A stretch of DNA of 64,000 nt from JANMDS01 sp031430575 (GCA_031430575.1 JANPBT010000005.1:8115-72114); one strand, 5' to 3'. Counted from the first letter of the stretch, positions 1 through 9,120 are shown. The notes: generated from the sequence alone by a model not told the origin. Translations and numbers: made by a program.

Positions 1-294
1 GCGCGTCGCGCGCATCACGGCTGCGCCGCGTTTGCCGATATCGGGCCCGGGCAGTAATGTGCCGTAAAGTAAGGTCTTATAGCCATAGTGGCTGGTCACG
101 TTGGTGCGCTTAACTTTCTGCAAGAAACCTTTGCGGAAAACCCGCTTGATCGCGCGCCCGGTGTGATCGGGGCCGAGACTAAAGAGAAAGGTCGCGCCGA
201 CGGCATGCTTTTGAAAAAGTGCAATGAGCCGCGGCACGCCTTCAAGGGTGCCCTTCAACGTATCGACGTCAACTTTGAGTACTAGAAACGGCAT
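1..294 (-). CDS. arnD: ArnD deformylase, N-terminal part (cut by window edge)
   Basis: Reading the minus strand from the ATG at 294 gives an open frame of 98 codons that runs off the left edge. It begins MPFLVLKVDVDT, continues with EGVPRLI and SLGPDHTGRAIKR, and matches the start of ArnD, a polysaccharide-deacetylase-family enzyme that removes the formyl group from undecaprenyl-phosphate-4-formamido-arabinose. The D-x-D of the metal site is visible near residues 9-11. It starts 4 bases after the stop of the upstream arnA dehydrogenase gene, as the last visible gene of the arn operon. The C-terminal half lies outside the window. Confidence 0.85.
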   Translation of the reverse strand, partial: MPFLVLKVDVDTLKGTLEGVPRLIALFQKHAVGATFLFSLGPDHTGRAIKRVFRKGFLQKVKRTNVTSHYGYKTLLYGTLLPGPDIGKRGAAVMRATR

Positions 295-298
295 CGGG

Positions 299-1342
299 CT
301 AGATCACGGGTTTACTGCCGGGCGCAAGCTGCGCGGCATAGGCATCAAAAATTCGCTTTAGCGCGCCATCGAGATCGATACGCGGCTGCCAATTGAGTTC
401 CGCCATCGTCTGCGTGATTTTGGGCACGCGATGTTGCACGTCTTGATACCCTTGGCCGTAATACTGCGCCGCAGGTACGTCGAGCAGTTGCGTTTTCTGC
501 GCGCCTTTGGCGAAGACCGGATAGTGCGCTGCGAGAGCGACCATTTTTTGCGCCAGCGTACGGATCGAATGATTAGATGCAGGATTACCGATGTTGTAAA
601 TCTTCGCGTGGGCGATGTTGTTTTCGTTAGCGATGATTTTCATGAGTGCATCAATCGCGTCGTCCACATACATGAATGCGCGTTTTTGTGCACCGCCATC
701 GACGAGCGAAATATTTTCACCACGCCAAATGTGGCCGAGAAACTGACTAATCACGCGCGCTGACCCCGGCGCAGGATTTTGAATCGTATCCAGCCCAGCA
801 CCGATCCAGTTGAATGGACGGAACAAGGTGTAATCCAAACCCTGCATCCCATAGGCGTGAATCACCCGATCAAGCAATTGCTTTGAGCACGCGTAAATCC
901 AGCGCGGTTTATTAATCGGGCCGAGCACAAAATTTGAAGCGTCAGCATCAAACTCTGGGTCTGTGCACATGCCGTAAACCTCAGAGGTTGAGGGGAAGAT
1001 CACGCGCTTTTTAGCCGCGACGCAAAGCCGAATGACTGCCAGATTGGCTTCAAAATCTAACTCGAACACCCGCAGCGGATCGCTCACGTAGGTCGATGGC
1101 GTCGCGATCGCAACGAGCGGTAACAGCGTGTCGCAAGTTTTTAATTGCTCCGCGATCCAAGCATGCTCATCGAGCATGCTGCCGTGCTTAAAGTGCAAGC
1201 GCGGATTGGTTAAATGGTGCGCGATTCGATCATCGCGAAGGTCGAGCCCGGCGATGTGCCAATCGGTAGTGGCGAGAATACGTTCGACGAGATGGTGGCC
1301 AATGAATCCATTGCAGCCGAGAATGAGTATGCGTTGCGTCAT
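299..1342 (-). CDS. arnA: UDP-glucuronate decarboxylase (ArnA C-terminal-type dehydrogenase)
   Basis: A 347-residue short-chain dehydrogenase/epimerase. It has the NAD-binding GCNGFIG at residues 9-15, TSEVYG, the catalytic YxxxK in YACSK, and the RPFNWIGAGLD stretch typical of the ArnA decarboxylase domain. It oxidises and decarboxylates UDP-glucuronate to UDP-4-keto-pentose, the first committed step of L-Ara4N synthesis. In E. coli this domain is fused to a formyltransferase; here the formyltransferase is the separate gene just upstream (28-base gap). One exact copy of the 14-mer repeat encodes PAAQ in its C-terminal third. Assigned by family and operon context. Confidence 0.88.
   Translation of the reverse strand: MTQRILILGCNGFIGHHLVERILATTDWHIAGLDLRDDRIAHHLTNPRLHFKHGSMLDEHAWIAEQLKTCDTLLPLVAIATPSTYVSDPLRVFELDFEANLAVIRLCVAAKKRVIFPSTSEVYGMCTDPEFDADASNFVLGPINKPRWIYACSKQLLDRVIHAYGMQGLDYTLFRPFNWIGAGLDTIQNPAPGSARVISQFLGHIWRGENISLVDGGAQKRAFMYVDDAIDALMKIIANENNIAHAKIYNIGNPASNHSIRTLAQKMVALAAHYPVFAKGAQKTQLLDVPAAQYYGQGYQDVQHRVPKITQTMAELNWQPRIDLDGALKRIFDAYAAQLAPGSKPVI
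464..477 (+). repeat. 14-mer repeat, exact
   Basis: Exact CTGCGCCGCAGGTA; inside the arnA dehydrogenase gene, encodes PAAQ. Confidence 0.95.
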
Positions 1343-1370
1343 AGCTGCTATTTTGACGCAAAACTAATCG

Positions 1371-2279
1371 CTACTCCAATGTGATGGGCAATGCGGCCAC
1401 TAGCGCTGCCCGATCATCCATTTGGGTGGCGATGAGCGTGAGCGTGCCACCGTCCCTCGTATTGAGAACGATCGAATCTTCCCAGACTTCAAGCGACGCT
1501 TTTTCGCGTGCATGTTCCGGCGACGGCAAAGTCACGATCCGTGATCGGTAAACAAAGACGCGTTGCCCTGCAACTTCTATAAATGCGCCCGGGTAAGGCG
1601 GCGCAACCGCGCGCACGAGATTATGAATTTCGGCAATACCTGCGGCGCAGTTTATGCGTCCGTCTTCGGGTTTTCGTCCAGAAAAGTAGTGCCCCGCGAT
1701 GGGTACGAGCGGCGTTCGCGCTGCCGTGCCGTCGATGAGCTTTGGAAGACTGCGAAAAAGCACGAGTTCAGCAGCGACGCTGACCTTATCGAAAACTTCT
1801 TGCGCGGTATCGTCGGGCAAAATTGGTACTGCCATTTGATCGACGATCGCGCCTGCATCCGGCTTTTTAACCATATCGTGCAGCGTTGCGCCGGTTTCTG
1901 TCTCACCGCGTAAGACTGCCCAATTGGTCGGCGCACGGCCGCGATATTTCGGTAACAGCGAGCCGTGCATATTGAGTGCGCCGCGCTTTGCCAGCGCCAG
2001 TATCTGTGGCGCAATCATTTGTCGATAGTAAAACGAAAAAATAAAATCTGGCGCGATCACCGCGATTTTTTCAATTACCTCTGGGCCGTTGGGTGATGCG
2101 GGCGTAATTTTTTCGATTCCATTTTCTTGGGCAAGATTTGCAACAGAAGCGAAGAACACGTTTTCATTGCTATCGTCTTGATGCGTAATCACCAGCGCCA
2201 CGCGCACACCTTGCGCCAGCAGCACTTTCAGACAGCGCACGCCGACGTTGTTGTAGGCGAAGACAACAGCGGTGGTCAT
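1371..2279 (-). CDS. arnA: UDP-L-Ara4N formyltransferase (ArnA N-terminal type)
   Basis: A 302-residue formyltransferase with the family signature NMHGSLLPKYRGRAP, which holds the catalytic Asn and His, and a downstream Asp in KKPDAGAIVDQ. It transfers formyl from 10-formyl-tetrahydrofolate to UDP-4-amino-arabinose. It is a stand-alone version of the first half of E. coli ArnA. Its start overlaps the arnC stop by 4 bases, so the two are probably translationally coupled. A repeat copy at 1637 encodes CAAG. Confidence 0.85.
   Translation of the reverse strand: MTTAVVFAYNNVGVRCLKVLLAQGVRVALVITHQDDSNENVFFASVANLAQENGIEKITPASPNGPEVIEKIAVIAPDFIFSFYYRQMIAPQILALAKRGALNMHGSLLPKYRGRAPTNWAVLRGETETGATLHDMVKKPDAGAIVDQMAVPILPDDTAQEVFDKVSVAAELVLFRSLPKLIDGTAARTPLVPIAGHYFSGRKPEDGRINCAAGIAEIHNLVRAVAPPYPGAFIEVAGQRVFVYRSRIVTLPSPEHAREKASLEVWEDSIVLNTRDGGTLTLIATQMDDRAALVAALPITLE
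1637..1650 (-). repeat. 14-mer repeat, exact
   Basis: Inside the arnA formyltransferase gene; encodes CAAG. Confidence 0.95.
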
Positions 2280-3271
2280 GCGAACGTTTTGTTTGTTGGA
2301 ATATCGGTTGCGCCTAACGGAAATTCATCGCATAGACCATTTTTGGGCTGCGGAGCGAGTACAGCGTCAATGACGTAGCGCGGACGCCCGCGCACTTGCA
2401 AGTAGATGCGTCCGACGTATTCACCAAGTAGACCCACACCAAAAAGCAAGATTCCCATTAGAAAAAACACAATGCCAAATAGCGTAAATACGCCCTCGAC
2501 TTCTGGCCCGATGATCAAGCGGCGCAGCACGAGGTACACCACAAACAATGCCGACGCGAACGATAGCAAAATGCCCACCATCGAAAACATCTGCAACGGC
2601 ACTAATGAAAAGCCCGTCATCAAATCAAAGTTGAGTCGCATCAATTTATAGAGCGAGTATTTCGATTCACCCGCAGCCCGCTCAGCATGCGCAACTTCAA
2701 TTTCCACCGGATTATGGGCAAAGGTATACGCGAGCGCGGGGATATAGGTCGATACCTCTTGGGTCGCGTTTATCGCATCGATGATCGGGCGGGCGTAGGC
2801 GCGCAGCATGCAGCCTTGATCTGTCATCTTAATTTTGGTAATACGATGGCGCAGCCGATTCATCGCGCGCGAGGCGGTGTGTCGCCAAACGCTATCTTCA
2901 CGGGTGCGGCGAATCGAGCCAACGTAATCGTGACCAGCATCCATTTGCGCGAGCAGCTTAGCAATTTCTTCTGGCGGGTTTTGTAAATCAGCATCGAGGG
3001 TGACCACGCGCTCGCCTTTGGCGTGGGCGAACCCCGCCAGAATAGCGGCGTGCTGCCCATAATTGGCATTGAACAAGACCACACGGGTGACCACACTGCG
3101 CCGCAGGTATTGATCTTTTAAGAGAGCGGCGGAGCGATCTCGTGATCCATCGTTGACGAAGACGATTTCGTAATCAATGTTAAGCGCATCCATCGCGGGG
3201 TAAAGCCGCGCGAAGAGTTGCGGCAACACATCTTCTTCGTTGTAAACCGGAATGACGACAGAGACCATCAT
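2276..3271 (-). CDS. arnC: ArnC-like undecaprenyl-phosphate formamido-arabinose transferase
   Basis: A 331-residue family 2 glycosyltransferase. Near the start are VSVVIPVYNEE and EIVFVNDGSRD, followed by LDADLQNPPEE (the DxD metal site) and TDQGCMLRAY. Two C-terminal membrane segments lie at about residues 235-300. ArnC moves formamido-arabinose from UDP to undecaprenyl phosphate at the inner membrane. The same fold also makes dolichol- or polyprenyl-phosphate sugars, so the substrate is assigned from the arn context. It overlaps arnB and the arnA formyltransferase by 4 bases each. A repeat copy encodes YLRR at about residue 55. Confidence 0.85.
   Translation of the reverse strand: MMVSVVIPVYNEEDVLPQLFARLYPAMDALNIDYEIVFVNDGSRDRSAALLKDQYLRRSVVTRVVLFNANYGQHAAILAGFAHAKGERVVTLDADLQNPPEEIAKLLAQMDAGHDYVGSIRRTREDSVWRHTASRAMNRLRHRITKIKMTDQGCMLRAYARPIIDAINATQEVSTYIPALAYTFAHNPVEIEVAHAERAAGESKYSLYKLMRLNFDLMTGFSLVPLQMFSMVGILLSFASALFVVYLVLRRLIIGPEVEGVFTLFGIVFFLMGILLFGVGLLGEYVGRIYLQVRGRPRYVIDAVLAPQPKNGLCDEFPLGATDIPTNKTFA
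3096..3109 (+). repeat. 14-mer repeat, exact
   Basis: Inside arnC; encodes YLRR. Confidence 0.95.
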
Positions 3272-4440
3272 CGCGCGAACTCTGCAAAAACTTCACCAAC
3301 TGCAACGCAGACGCGATCCACATCTTCCAATTTCATTTGTGTAAAAAGGGGCAAGCTCACTGTTTGATCAGCGATGCGCTCGCTGTTGGGGAAATCGCCA
3401 CGCGTGTGACCTAGGTGCGCGAAGGCGGTCGCTAAATGCATTGCCTCATAAGAGACTCCGACGTTGATGCCGCGCGCTTTGAGGGCGTCCATAACTTGCG
3501 GGCGGGTCGCATTTAATGTAGTAAGTGGGAGCAGCGGACACCACATATTCCAGCTATGGCCCGTTTCATCACCGGGGTAGCCTGCGTGCGGAAGTAAGCC
3601 GGTATCGCTTGCTGCGCCTAAGCGAGAAGACGTTACCGGCCATTTTTCAAAGTATCGGGCGACCAACGCACGCCTTTTTTCACAAAACCCATCGAGCTTA
3701 GCGAGCTGCTTGCGACCCACGGCTGCGCTCACGTCTGGCATATTGAATTTGCCACCGACTTCGATCACATCGCGGGTGTAGTCTGCTTTGCGCACGATAC
3801 CGTGAAACCGCAGCACTTCGGTGCGCTTGGCTTCGGCCGCGTTATTCACAACCAGAGCGCCACCCTCAATGGAGGTCATGTTTTTATTCGGATGAAACGA
3901 GAACAAGACTAAATCACCGATTGCGCCAATTTTTTGCCCGCGCCACGACGAGCCTATCGCTAACGCGGCATCTTCAATGACGCGCAATTTATGGGCATTT
4001 GCCAGCGCATAAAGTGCATCCATATTCAGTGGCAAGCCATTAAAATGCGTTGGCATGAGCGCTTTGGTGCGCGGCGTAACGGCGGCCAGCGTTTGCGCTA
4101 AATTCATATTACGGGTATCGAGATCAACATCTACAAAGACCGGCGTTGCGCCCACTTTCAGCACCATATTGCCTGCGGCAAAAAAAGTCTGCGCAGGCAA
4201 AATCACTTCGTCGCCTGGGCCGATATTGCAAAGCTGCAATGCGATCTCAATTGCAGCTGTCGCGGAATTCATCACCCGCACAGCGCGGCCACCGCAATAG
4301 GCCGAAAGCTCGGCTTCAAACGCGAGCACATGGGGGCCGCTTGCGACCCACGCCGAGCGCATCACCTCAGCAACGGCGGCGATGGTGTCTTCATCAAACT
4401 CAGGGCGGGCGAAGGGCAGGGCGGGCAGGGCAGTAGTCAT
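3268..4440 (-). CDS. arnB: UDP-4-keto-pentose aminotransferase ArnB
   Basis: A DegT/DnrJ/EryC1-family PLP aminotransferase of 390 residues. It has the cofactor segment MNSATAAIEIAL, a conserved EDAAL, and the PLP lysine in SFHPNKNMTSIEGG. It uses glutamate to aminate UDP-4-keto-arabinose. I chose the ATG at 4440 over an upstream start at 4467 because it lies 4 bases after the stop of the preceding gene and gives the usual family N-terminus (TALPALPFARPEF). It is fifth from the visible 3' end of the arn operon. Confidence 0.86.
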   Translation of the reverse strand: MTTALPALPFARPEFDEDTIAAVAEVMRSAWVASGPHVLAFEAELSAYCGGRAVRVMNSATAAIEIALQLCNIGPGDEVILPAQTFFAAGNMVLKVGATPVFVDVDLDTRNMNLAQTLAAVTPRTKALMPTHFNGLPLNMDALYALANAHKLRVIEDAALAIGSSWRGQKIGAIGDLVLFSFHPNKNMTSIEGGALVVNNAAEAKRTEVLRFHGIVRKADYTRDVIEVGGKFNMPDVSAAVGRKQLAKLDGFCEKRRALVARYFEKWPVTSSRLGAASDTGLLPHAGYPGDETGHSWNMWCPLLPLTTLNATRPQVMDALKARGINVGVSYEAMHLATAFAHLGHTRGDFPNSERIADQTVSLPLFTQMKLEDVDRVCVAVGEVFAEFAR

Positions 4441-4444
4441 AGAT

Positions 4445-4807
4445 TTACGAGCGAACCACCAGCACAACGCCGATGATGATAAAGCCGATTCCGAGCAATT
4501 TGTGCATGGTCAGCGCTTCACCGAAAAGGAAATACGCAAGCACGGCGTTGACGATATAGCCTACAGAAAGCAACGGGTAGGCGACGCTGACGGGCAGGCG
4601 AGACAGGGCGGCGATCCAAACAACAATACTCACGGCGTAGCAGGTCATTCCGGCATAAAACGCCGGCACGCTGAGCACTTTAGTTGCGGTATTGATGATG
4701 CCATTTTCAAACGAAATCACGCCAACCACATTGGTTGTTGCTTTCAAAAAAAGTTGCGCTGCCGTATTGAGGCTAACGCCGATAAGCGCGAGGATGTAGG
4801 CGGTCAT
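4445..4807 (-). CDS. ArnE/ArnF-like small EamA flippase
   Basis: A 120-residue, very hydrophobic protein with four predicted membrane segments. It is similar in size and layout to ArnE and ArnF (EamA/SMR-like), which flip undecaprenyl-phosphate-L-Ara4N across the inner membrane. E. coli uses two such proteins; only one is seen here, so it may act as a homodimer. The start overlaps the arnT stop by 4 bases, and arnB begins 4 bases downstream, placing it inside the arn operon. I cannot tell ArnE from ArnF, so no symbol is given. Confidence 0.75.
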   Translation of the reverse strand: MTAYILALIGVSLNTAAQLFLKATTNVVGVISFENGIINTATKVLSVPAFYAGMTCYAVSIVVWIAALSRLPVSVAYPLLSVGYIVNAVLAYFLFGEALTMHKLLGIGFIIIGVVLVVRS

Positions 4808-6480
4808 TGTCGGGAGATGATAGCGCGGCGGCCATCGCGGGCGACTTCGCGGTAAGGAAAGTCGGTCGTGGCAAGTCTTTTTAATTGGTCGTTTTCGACG
4901 ATAGCGTAGGCGCGCGATTCAGTTTTCCAACGCGCGATCCAGTCATCAACGGTCGCGATCGCGCGCTCCGGCGCAGCCTTTAAACCTAAATCCATTTCAT
5001 CGCGCCACGCAACTAAGATAAAACTGCGCCGCAGGTAAAAAGGCAAAGTGTGATCAAAGCGACCGACCGAATAGAACGATACCTGCGGCGCAGTTTCGCC
5101 CTCTTTTGCCCGAAAATCGCGTGCGAGCTGCGCGCCCGATTGCATAGGCGAAAGCTTATCGTGTCCTTCAAAGGCAATGCCGTAGCTCAAGACACAGATC
5201 AGCGCAACCACGGCCACTGTGCGGGCACGGGTAAATGGCGTGCGCTGCCAACACGCGTAGGCGAAGCCAGCGATGAAAACGATGCCTGCGATGCGGAGCC
5301 AAAACGCCATCTCAACGGCCAACGGCATGCGCGATGGAATGTCTTCCATCTTGGCGACGAAAAAAGGATGCGAGGCGATGATAAGCCCGGAGCCGAAAAG
5401 CGCGAGCGGGATCAAGCTGAGGACGAAATTGCGCGGCGAAGCAGAGCGAACGCTAGGCGCCAATAAGATCGCAATCGCGCCAAACATTGGCAAGATATAT
5501 GAAGGCAGCTTAGAGTTTGAAATGCTAAAAAAAACGAAAATAAACGCGCACCAGCAGAGCAGGAATGTTTGCAGGGGCAGTGTCGATGCGTATGTACGCG
5601 CTTTTTTAAGATCATACCTGCGACGCAGTTTTAGCACCATAAACCCTAGCCAAGGCAGCGTGCCTGCAATCAAAAGGGGGATGAAATACCACCACGCGCC
5701 TTCGCGTTTATGCTCATGGGCAGTAAAGCGTTCGAAATGCTCATGAATGAAAAAGAAGTGGGCAAATTCAGAATTGCGCGCACTGACCCAAAAAAACCAC
5801 GGTGCCGTGATCGCAAAAAATAACGCACCTGCCGCGAGCCACGGAAACTGCGTGATGAGTTTCCACTGGCGGGTGATCAAAATGGCAAGCCCAATCGCTG
5901 CGCTCGGAATGACGAGCCCGACCAATCCCTTGCTGAGGGTCGCTAAGGCTGCAAATGCCGCGCTTGCGATCAAAAAGTTACGCATCTGCGCCGCAGGTAT
6001 TCCTGGCCGATAGGCGAGCAGATAGCAACACAAACATAGATGCAAAAACGCAGCGAGCGCTGCATCCAGCGCGTTGATATGTGCCATGCCATAGACCCAC
6101 AGCATCGACGCGTGGATCGCGGCCGAAATCAACGGCAGAGAGCTGATCTCAGCGGCATGTGCGCTTAGACGGCGCACTGTAAGAAAGGTCGCTAATATCG
6201 CAAGAAAGCCCGTTAAAGCACCCCACAGCCGTGCAGCAAACGGCGTTTCGCCGAAAATATTAAACGCCGTGGCCGTCGCCCAATATTGCAACGGTGGTTT
6301 CTCGAAATACTTCAGATTATTGAGAGTCGGGGTGACGTAATCGCCGCTCGTTGCCATTTCGCGTGCGATGCTGGCGTAGCGTCCTTCGTCGGGGCGCACC
6401 AGCTCGCGCTGCCCTAACGGTGCAAACCATAGCATCGCGAGCGCGATGAAAAAAATCTTGGCAGAGGAAAGCGTGCGCAT
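4804..6480 (-). CDS. arnT: ArnT-like lipid A 4-amino-arabinose transferase (GT83/PMT family)
   Basis: A 558-residue polytopic membrane protein, close to the roughly 550 residues of E. coli ArnT. The first periplasmic loop has VRPDEGRYASIAREM, with the acidic pair typical of GT-C transferases, then KYFEKPPLQYW. About 11-12 hydrophobic segments follow, then a C-terminal periplasmic domain. It should transfer L-Ara4N from undecaprenyl phosphate to lipid A phosphates, lowering surface charge and giving polymyxin resistance. First gene of the arn run; the gap to hisS upstream is only 28 bases. It holds three exact repeat copies and one degenerate copy, the densest cluster in any gene here. Confidence 0.82.
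   Translation of the reverse strand: MRTLSSAKIFFIALAMLWFAPLGQRELVRPDEGRYASIAREMATSGDYVTPTLNNLKYFEKPPLQYWATATAFNIFGETPFAARLWGALTGFLAILATFLTVRRLSAHAAEISSLPLISAAIHASMLWVYGMAHINALDAALAAFLHLCLCCYLLAYRPGIPAAQMRNFLIASAAFAALATLSKGLVGLVIPSAAIGLAILITRQWKLITQFPWLAAGALFFAITAPWFFWVSARNSEFAHFFFIHEHFERFTAHEHKREGAWWYFIPLLIAGTLPWLGFMVLKLRRRYDLKKARTYASTLPLQTFLLCWCAFIFVFFSISNSKLPSYILPMFGAIAILLAPSVRSASPRNFVLSLIPLALFGSGLIIASHPFFVAKMEDIPSRMPLAVEMAFWLRIAGIVFIAGFAYACWQRTPFTRARTVAVVALICVLSYGIAFEGHDKLSPMQSGAQLARDFRAKEGETAPQVSFYSVGRFDHTLPFYLRRSFILVAWRDEMDLGLKAAPERAIATVDDWIARWKTESRAYAIVENDQLKRLATTDFPYREVARDGRRAIISRQ
5024..5037 (+). repeat. 14-mer repeat, exact
   Basis: Inside arnT; encodes YLRR. Faces the copy at 5080. 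Confidence 0.95.
5080..5093 (-). repeat. 14-mer repeat, exact
   Basis: Inside arnT; encodes APQV. Opposes the copy at 5024, 42 bases apart. Confidence 0.95.
5615..5628 (-). repeat. 14-mer repeat, one mismatch
   Basis: TACCTGCGACGCAG in arnT; reads in the LRRR frame, the only such case seen. Confidence 0.8.
5986..5999 (+). repeat. 14-mer repeat, exact
   Basis: Inside arnT; encodes PAAQ at a loop between membrane segments. Confidence 0.95.
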
Positions 6481-6508
6481 GTAGCAGTCAATAAATGTAC
6501 GCGCGCAG

Positions 6509-7756
6509 CTAAGCGCTGATTGCAGCGAGCAATTCAGCGCGGCTCACGGCGTGCTGCTCACCGGTGGCAAGGCGTTTGACCGAGACCGTGCCGTTTGCGA
6601 TTTCATCAGCGCCAAGCACTAGCGCAAAAACTGCGCCGCAGGTATCGGCGCGCTTCATCTGCGCGCCAAATTTTCCACCACCGGCGTGGACGGTGACGGA
6701 TTTTCCAGCATCGCGAAGCTCCTCTGCCATTGCATTTGCAGTGATGAAATCGTCATGTACGACGTAAGCGTCTGTTGCGTGAATCTGTGCAACGCCATTT
6801 TGTTCAAGCACTAGCAAGACCCGCTCGACACCCATGCCAAAGCCAATCGCAGGAGTAGGCTTGCCGCCCAATTGCTCAAACAAACCATCGTAGCGGCCGC
6901 CACCGCAAATCGTTAAATCGGTATCGCCGACGTTGGCGACAAATTCAAAAACCGTGCGGTTGTAGTAATCCATGCCGCGCACTAAGCGTAGATTGATCGA
7001 AAATGGTATTCCCGCAGCCGAAAGCTGCGCCCGAAAGCCATCAAAGTGGGCCTGCGAATCGACGCCCAACATATCAATGAGTTTTGGTGCTGCATCCACC
7101 ATCGCTTGCATCTTTGGATTTTTAGTGTCGAGAATGCGCAGCGGGTTGGTGTGCAAGCGCCGTTTGGCTTCTTCGTCAAGCAGTGCGCTGTTATTTTCGA
7201 AATACGTAATGAGGGCTTCGCGGTGGGCTTTGCGCTCGGCGGCATCGCCTATCGTATTGATTTCTAGACGTACCTGCGGCGCAATTCCGAGGCTTTTCCA
7301 GATCCGTTGGCACATGATGATGATTTCAGCATCAACATCTGGCCCACTGAAGCCAAAACACTCCACATCAAATTGATGAAATTGCCGATAGCGCCCCTTT
7401 TGCGGGCGCTCGTGGCGAAACATCGGGCCGACCATCCAGATTCGCTGCGGCGCGTTGTAGGTGATCGAATGCTCGATGGCCGCGCGCACCAGCCCAGCAG
7501 TGGCCTCTGGCCGAAGGGTGAGTGAATCACCATTGAGGCTATCGATAAAGGTATACATCTCTTTTTCGACGATGTCGGTCACCTCGCCAATTGAGCGCAC
7601 GAAAAGCGGTGTTGGCTCAACGATGGGCGCACGCATATTACGGTAGCCATATTGCCGGAGGATATTGGAAACGGTATTTTCGAAATACTCCCAAAGCGCA
7701 GATTGCGCGGGGAGTAAATCGTTCATGCCTTTGACGGCTTGTAATTTTTGAGCCAT
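6509..7756 (-). CDS. hisS: Histidyl-tRNA synthetase
   Basis: A 415-residue class II synthetase. Motif 2 is seen in MFRHERPQKGRYRQFHQFD, the substrate region in TLRPEATAG and LVRGMDYYNRTVFEF, and motif 3 in PAIGFGMGVERVL. It charges tRNA-His in the cytoplasm. It follows ispG as in most betaproteobacteria. The usual downstream genes (yfgM, bamB, der, hfq) are replaced here by the arn operon. One exact repeat encodes TCGA near the C-terminus and a one-mismatch copy encodes APQV in the middle. Confidence 0.96.
   Translation of the reverse strand: MAQKLQAVKGMNDLLPAQSALWEYFENTVSNILRQYGYRNMRAPIVEPTPLFVRSIGEVTDIVEKEMYTFIDSLNGDSLTLRPEATAGLVRAAIEHSITYNAPQRIWMVGPMFRHERPQKGRYRQFHQFDVECFGFSGPDVDAEIIIMCQRIWKSLGIAPQVRLEINTIGDAAERKAHREALITYFENNSALLDEEAKRRLHTNPLRILDTKNPKMQAMVDAAPKLIDMLGVDSQAHFDGFRAQLSAAGIPFSINLRLVRGMDYYNRTVFEFVANVGDTDLTICGGGRYDGLFEQLGGKPTPAIGFGMGVERVLLVLEQNGVAQIHATDAYVVHDDFITANAMAEELRDAGKSVTVHAGGGKFGAQMKRADTCGAVFALVLGADEIANGTVSVKRLATGEQHAVSRAELLAAISA
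6631..6644 (+). repeat. 14-mer repeat, exact
   Basis: Inside hisS; encodes TCGA. Confidence 0.95.
7271..7284 (-). repeat. 14-mer repeat, one mismatch
   Basis: Inside hisS; first base C to T (repeat strand); encodes APQV. Confidence 0.8.
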
Positions 7757-7803
7757 GATGTGCCTACGAAATTCGCGTTGCAGCAGATGGCTGCAACGCG
7801 GTG

Positions 7804-9120
7804 TTATGCGGGAATAAGCGGAATGATTTTTTTCGCCGCAGCGGCGGTGTGCCCACCGGCCTGCGGCTTGGGATGTCGCTCATTTCCATGCGCATACGTG
7901 CGCAAAACATAATCGTCGATGATGGCTTGAAACTCTTCCGGGATGCGCTCGCCCTTGAGTGTCACCGTTTTTTCACCATCTACATACACAGGCGCAACGG
8001 GCAGCTCTCCGGTGCCCGGCAATGAAATACCGATATTGGCCATTTTTGATTCCCCCGGCCCATTGACCACGCAGCCCATCACCGCGACCGTCATGCTTTC
8101 AACGCCCGGATATTGAGCGCGCCAGATCGGCATACTGCGCCGCAGGTACGATTGAGTCTTGGCTGCGAGATCTTGGAAAAAAGTGCTGGTGGTGCGCCCA
8201 CAACCGGGGCAGGCCGTGACCAGCGGCGTAAAGGCGCGCAAGCCTAGCGTTTGCAGCATTTCTTGGGCGACGATGACTTCTTGATTGCGATCGTTGGTTT
8301 GCGCGTCAGGCGTGAGCGATACGCGGATGGTGTCGCCGATGCCTTCGTTCAACAAAATACCCATCGCGGCGGTGGAGGCGACAATGCCTTTGCTGCCCAT
8401 GCCTGCTTCGGTAAGCCCGAGATGCAACGCGAAATCGCAGCGCGCACCCAGCTCGCGGTAGAGTGCGATTAAATCTTGCACCGCCGAGACTTTGCACGAG
8501 AGCACGATGCGCTCGGCTGGCAAGCCTTGCGCCATTGCTTTTTCTGCGCTCTCCAAAGCGGAGGCGATGATGGCTTCTCGCTGCACATGTTGCAACGTTT
8601 TTGGGTGCCCAGCAGCGGCATTTTGATCGAGCAATCGTGCAAGTAAATCTTGATCGAGACTACCCCAATTGACGCCGATACGCACTGGCTTTTCATATTG
8701 GATGGCAAAGCCAATCATCTGGGCAAACTGGTCGTCGTGCTTCGCACCCTTGCCGACGTTGCCCGGGTTAATTCGATATTTCGCCAGCGCTTTGGCGCAA
8801 TCGGGATAGTCGCGCAAAAGTTTGTGGCCGTTGTAGTGAAAATCGCCGATTAACGGCACGTTACAACCCATCGCGTCGAGCTGAGCCCGGATTATGGCCA
8901 CCTGCGCCGCCGCCGCTGGCGTGTTTACAGTAATGCGTACGAGCTCGGAGCCTGTCTGCGCTAGCTCGAAGCATTGCTTGGCGGTGGCGGCTGCGTTTTC
9001 GGTATCGGTATTGGTCATCGACTGCACGACAATAGGGTGATCTGCGCCCATCCAGACGTGGTCAATTTGCACTGCGCGGCTGGCGCGCCTTACGCGCTGG
9101 TAAGCGCCGAGCGTGGCCAT
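7804..9120 (-). CDS. ispG: 4-hydroxy-3-methylbut-2-enyl diphosphate synthase
   Basis: A 438-residue IspG/GcpE, the iron-sulfur enzyme of the MEP isoprenoid pathway that converts MEcPP to HMBPP. Visible are VQSMTNTDT near the start, the cluster cysteines in ACPGCGRT and MGCVVNGPGES, and a length typical of betaproteobacteria (longer than the 372 residues of E. coli). It sits between rodZ and hisS with short gaps. One exact repeat copy encodes YLRR between the two cysteine motifs. Confidence 0.95.
   Translation of the reverse strand: MATLGAYQRVRRASRAVQIDHVWMGADHPIVVQSMTNTDTENAAATAKQCFELAQTGSELVRITVNTPAAAAQVAIIRAQLDAMGCNVPLIGDFHYNGHKLLRDYPDCAKALAKYRINPGNVGKGAKHDDQFAQMIGFAIQYEKPVRIGVNWGSLDQDLLARLLDQNAAAGHPKTLQHVQREAIIASALESAEKAMAQGLPAERIVLSCKVSAVQDLIALYRELGARCDFALHLGLTEAGMGSKGIVASTAAMGILLNEGIGDTIRVSLTPDAQTNDRNQEVIVAQEMLQTLGLRAFTPLVTACPGCGRTTSTFFQDLAAKTQSYLRRSMPIWRAQYPGVESMTVAVMGCVVNGPGESKMANIGISLPGTGELPVAPVYVDGEKTVTLKGERIPEEFQAIIDDYVLRTYAHGNERHPKPQAGGHTAAAAKKIIPLIPA
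8135..8148 (+). repeat. 14-mer repeat, exact
   Basis: Inside ispG; encodes YLRR. Confidence 0.95.

Noticed and set aside
8899..8914. CACCTGCGCCGCCGCC in ispG resembles the repeat
   Set aside because: It lacks the GCAGGTA end and is explained by an alanine-rich codon run.
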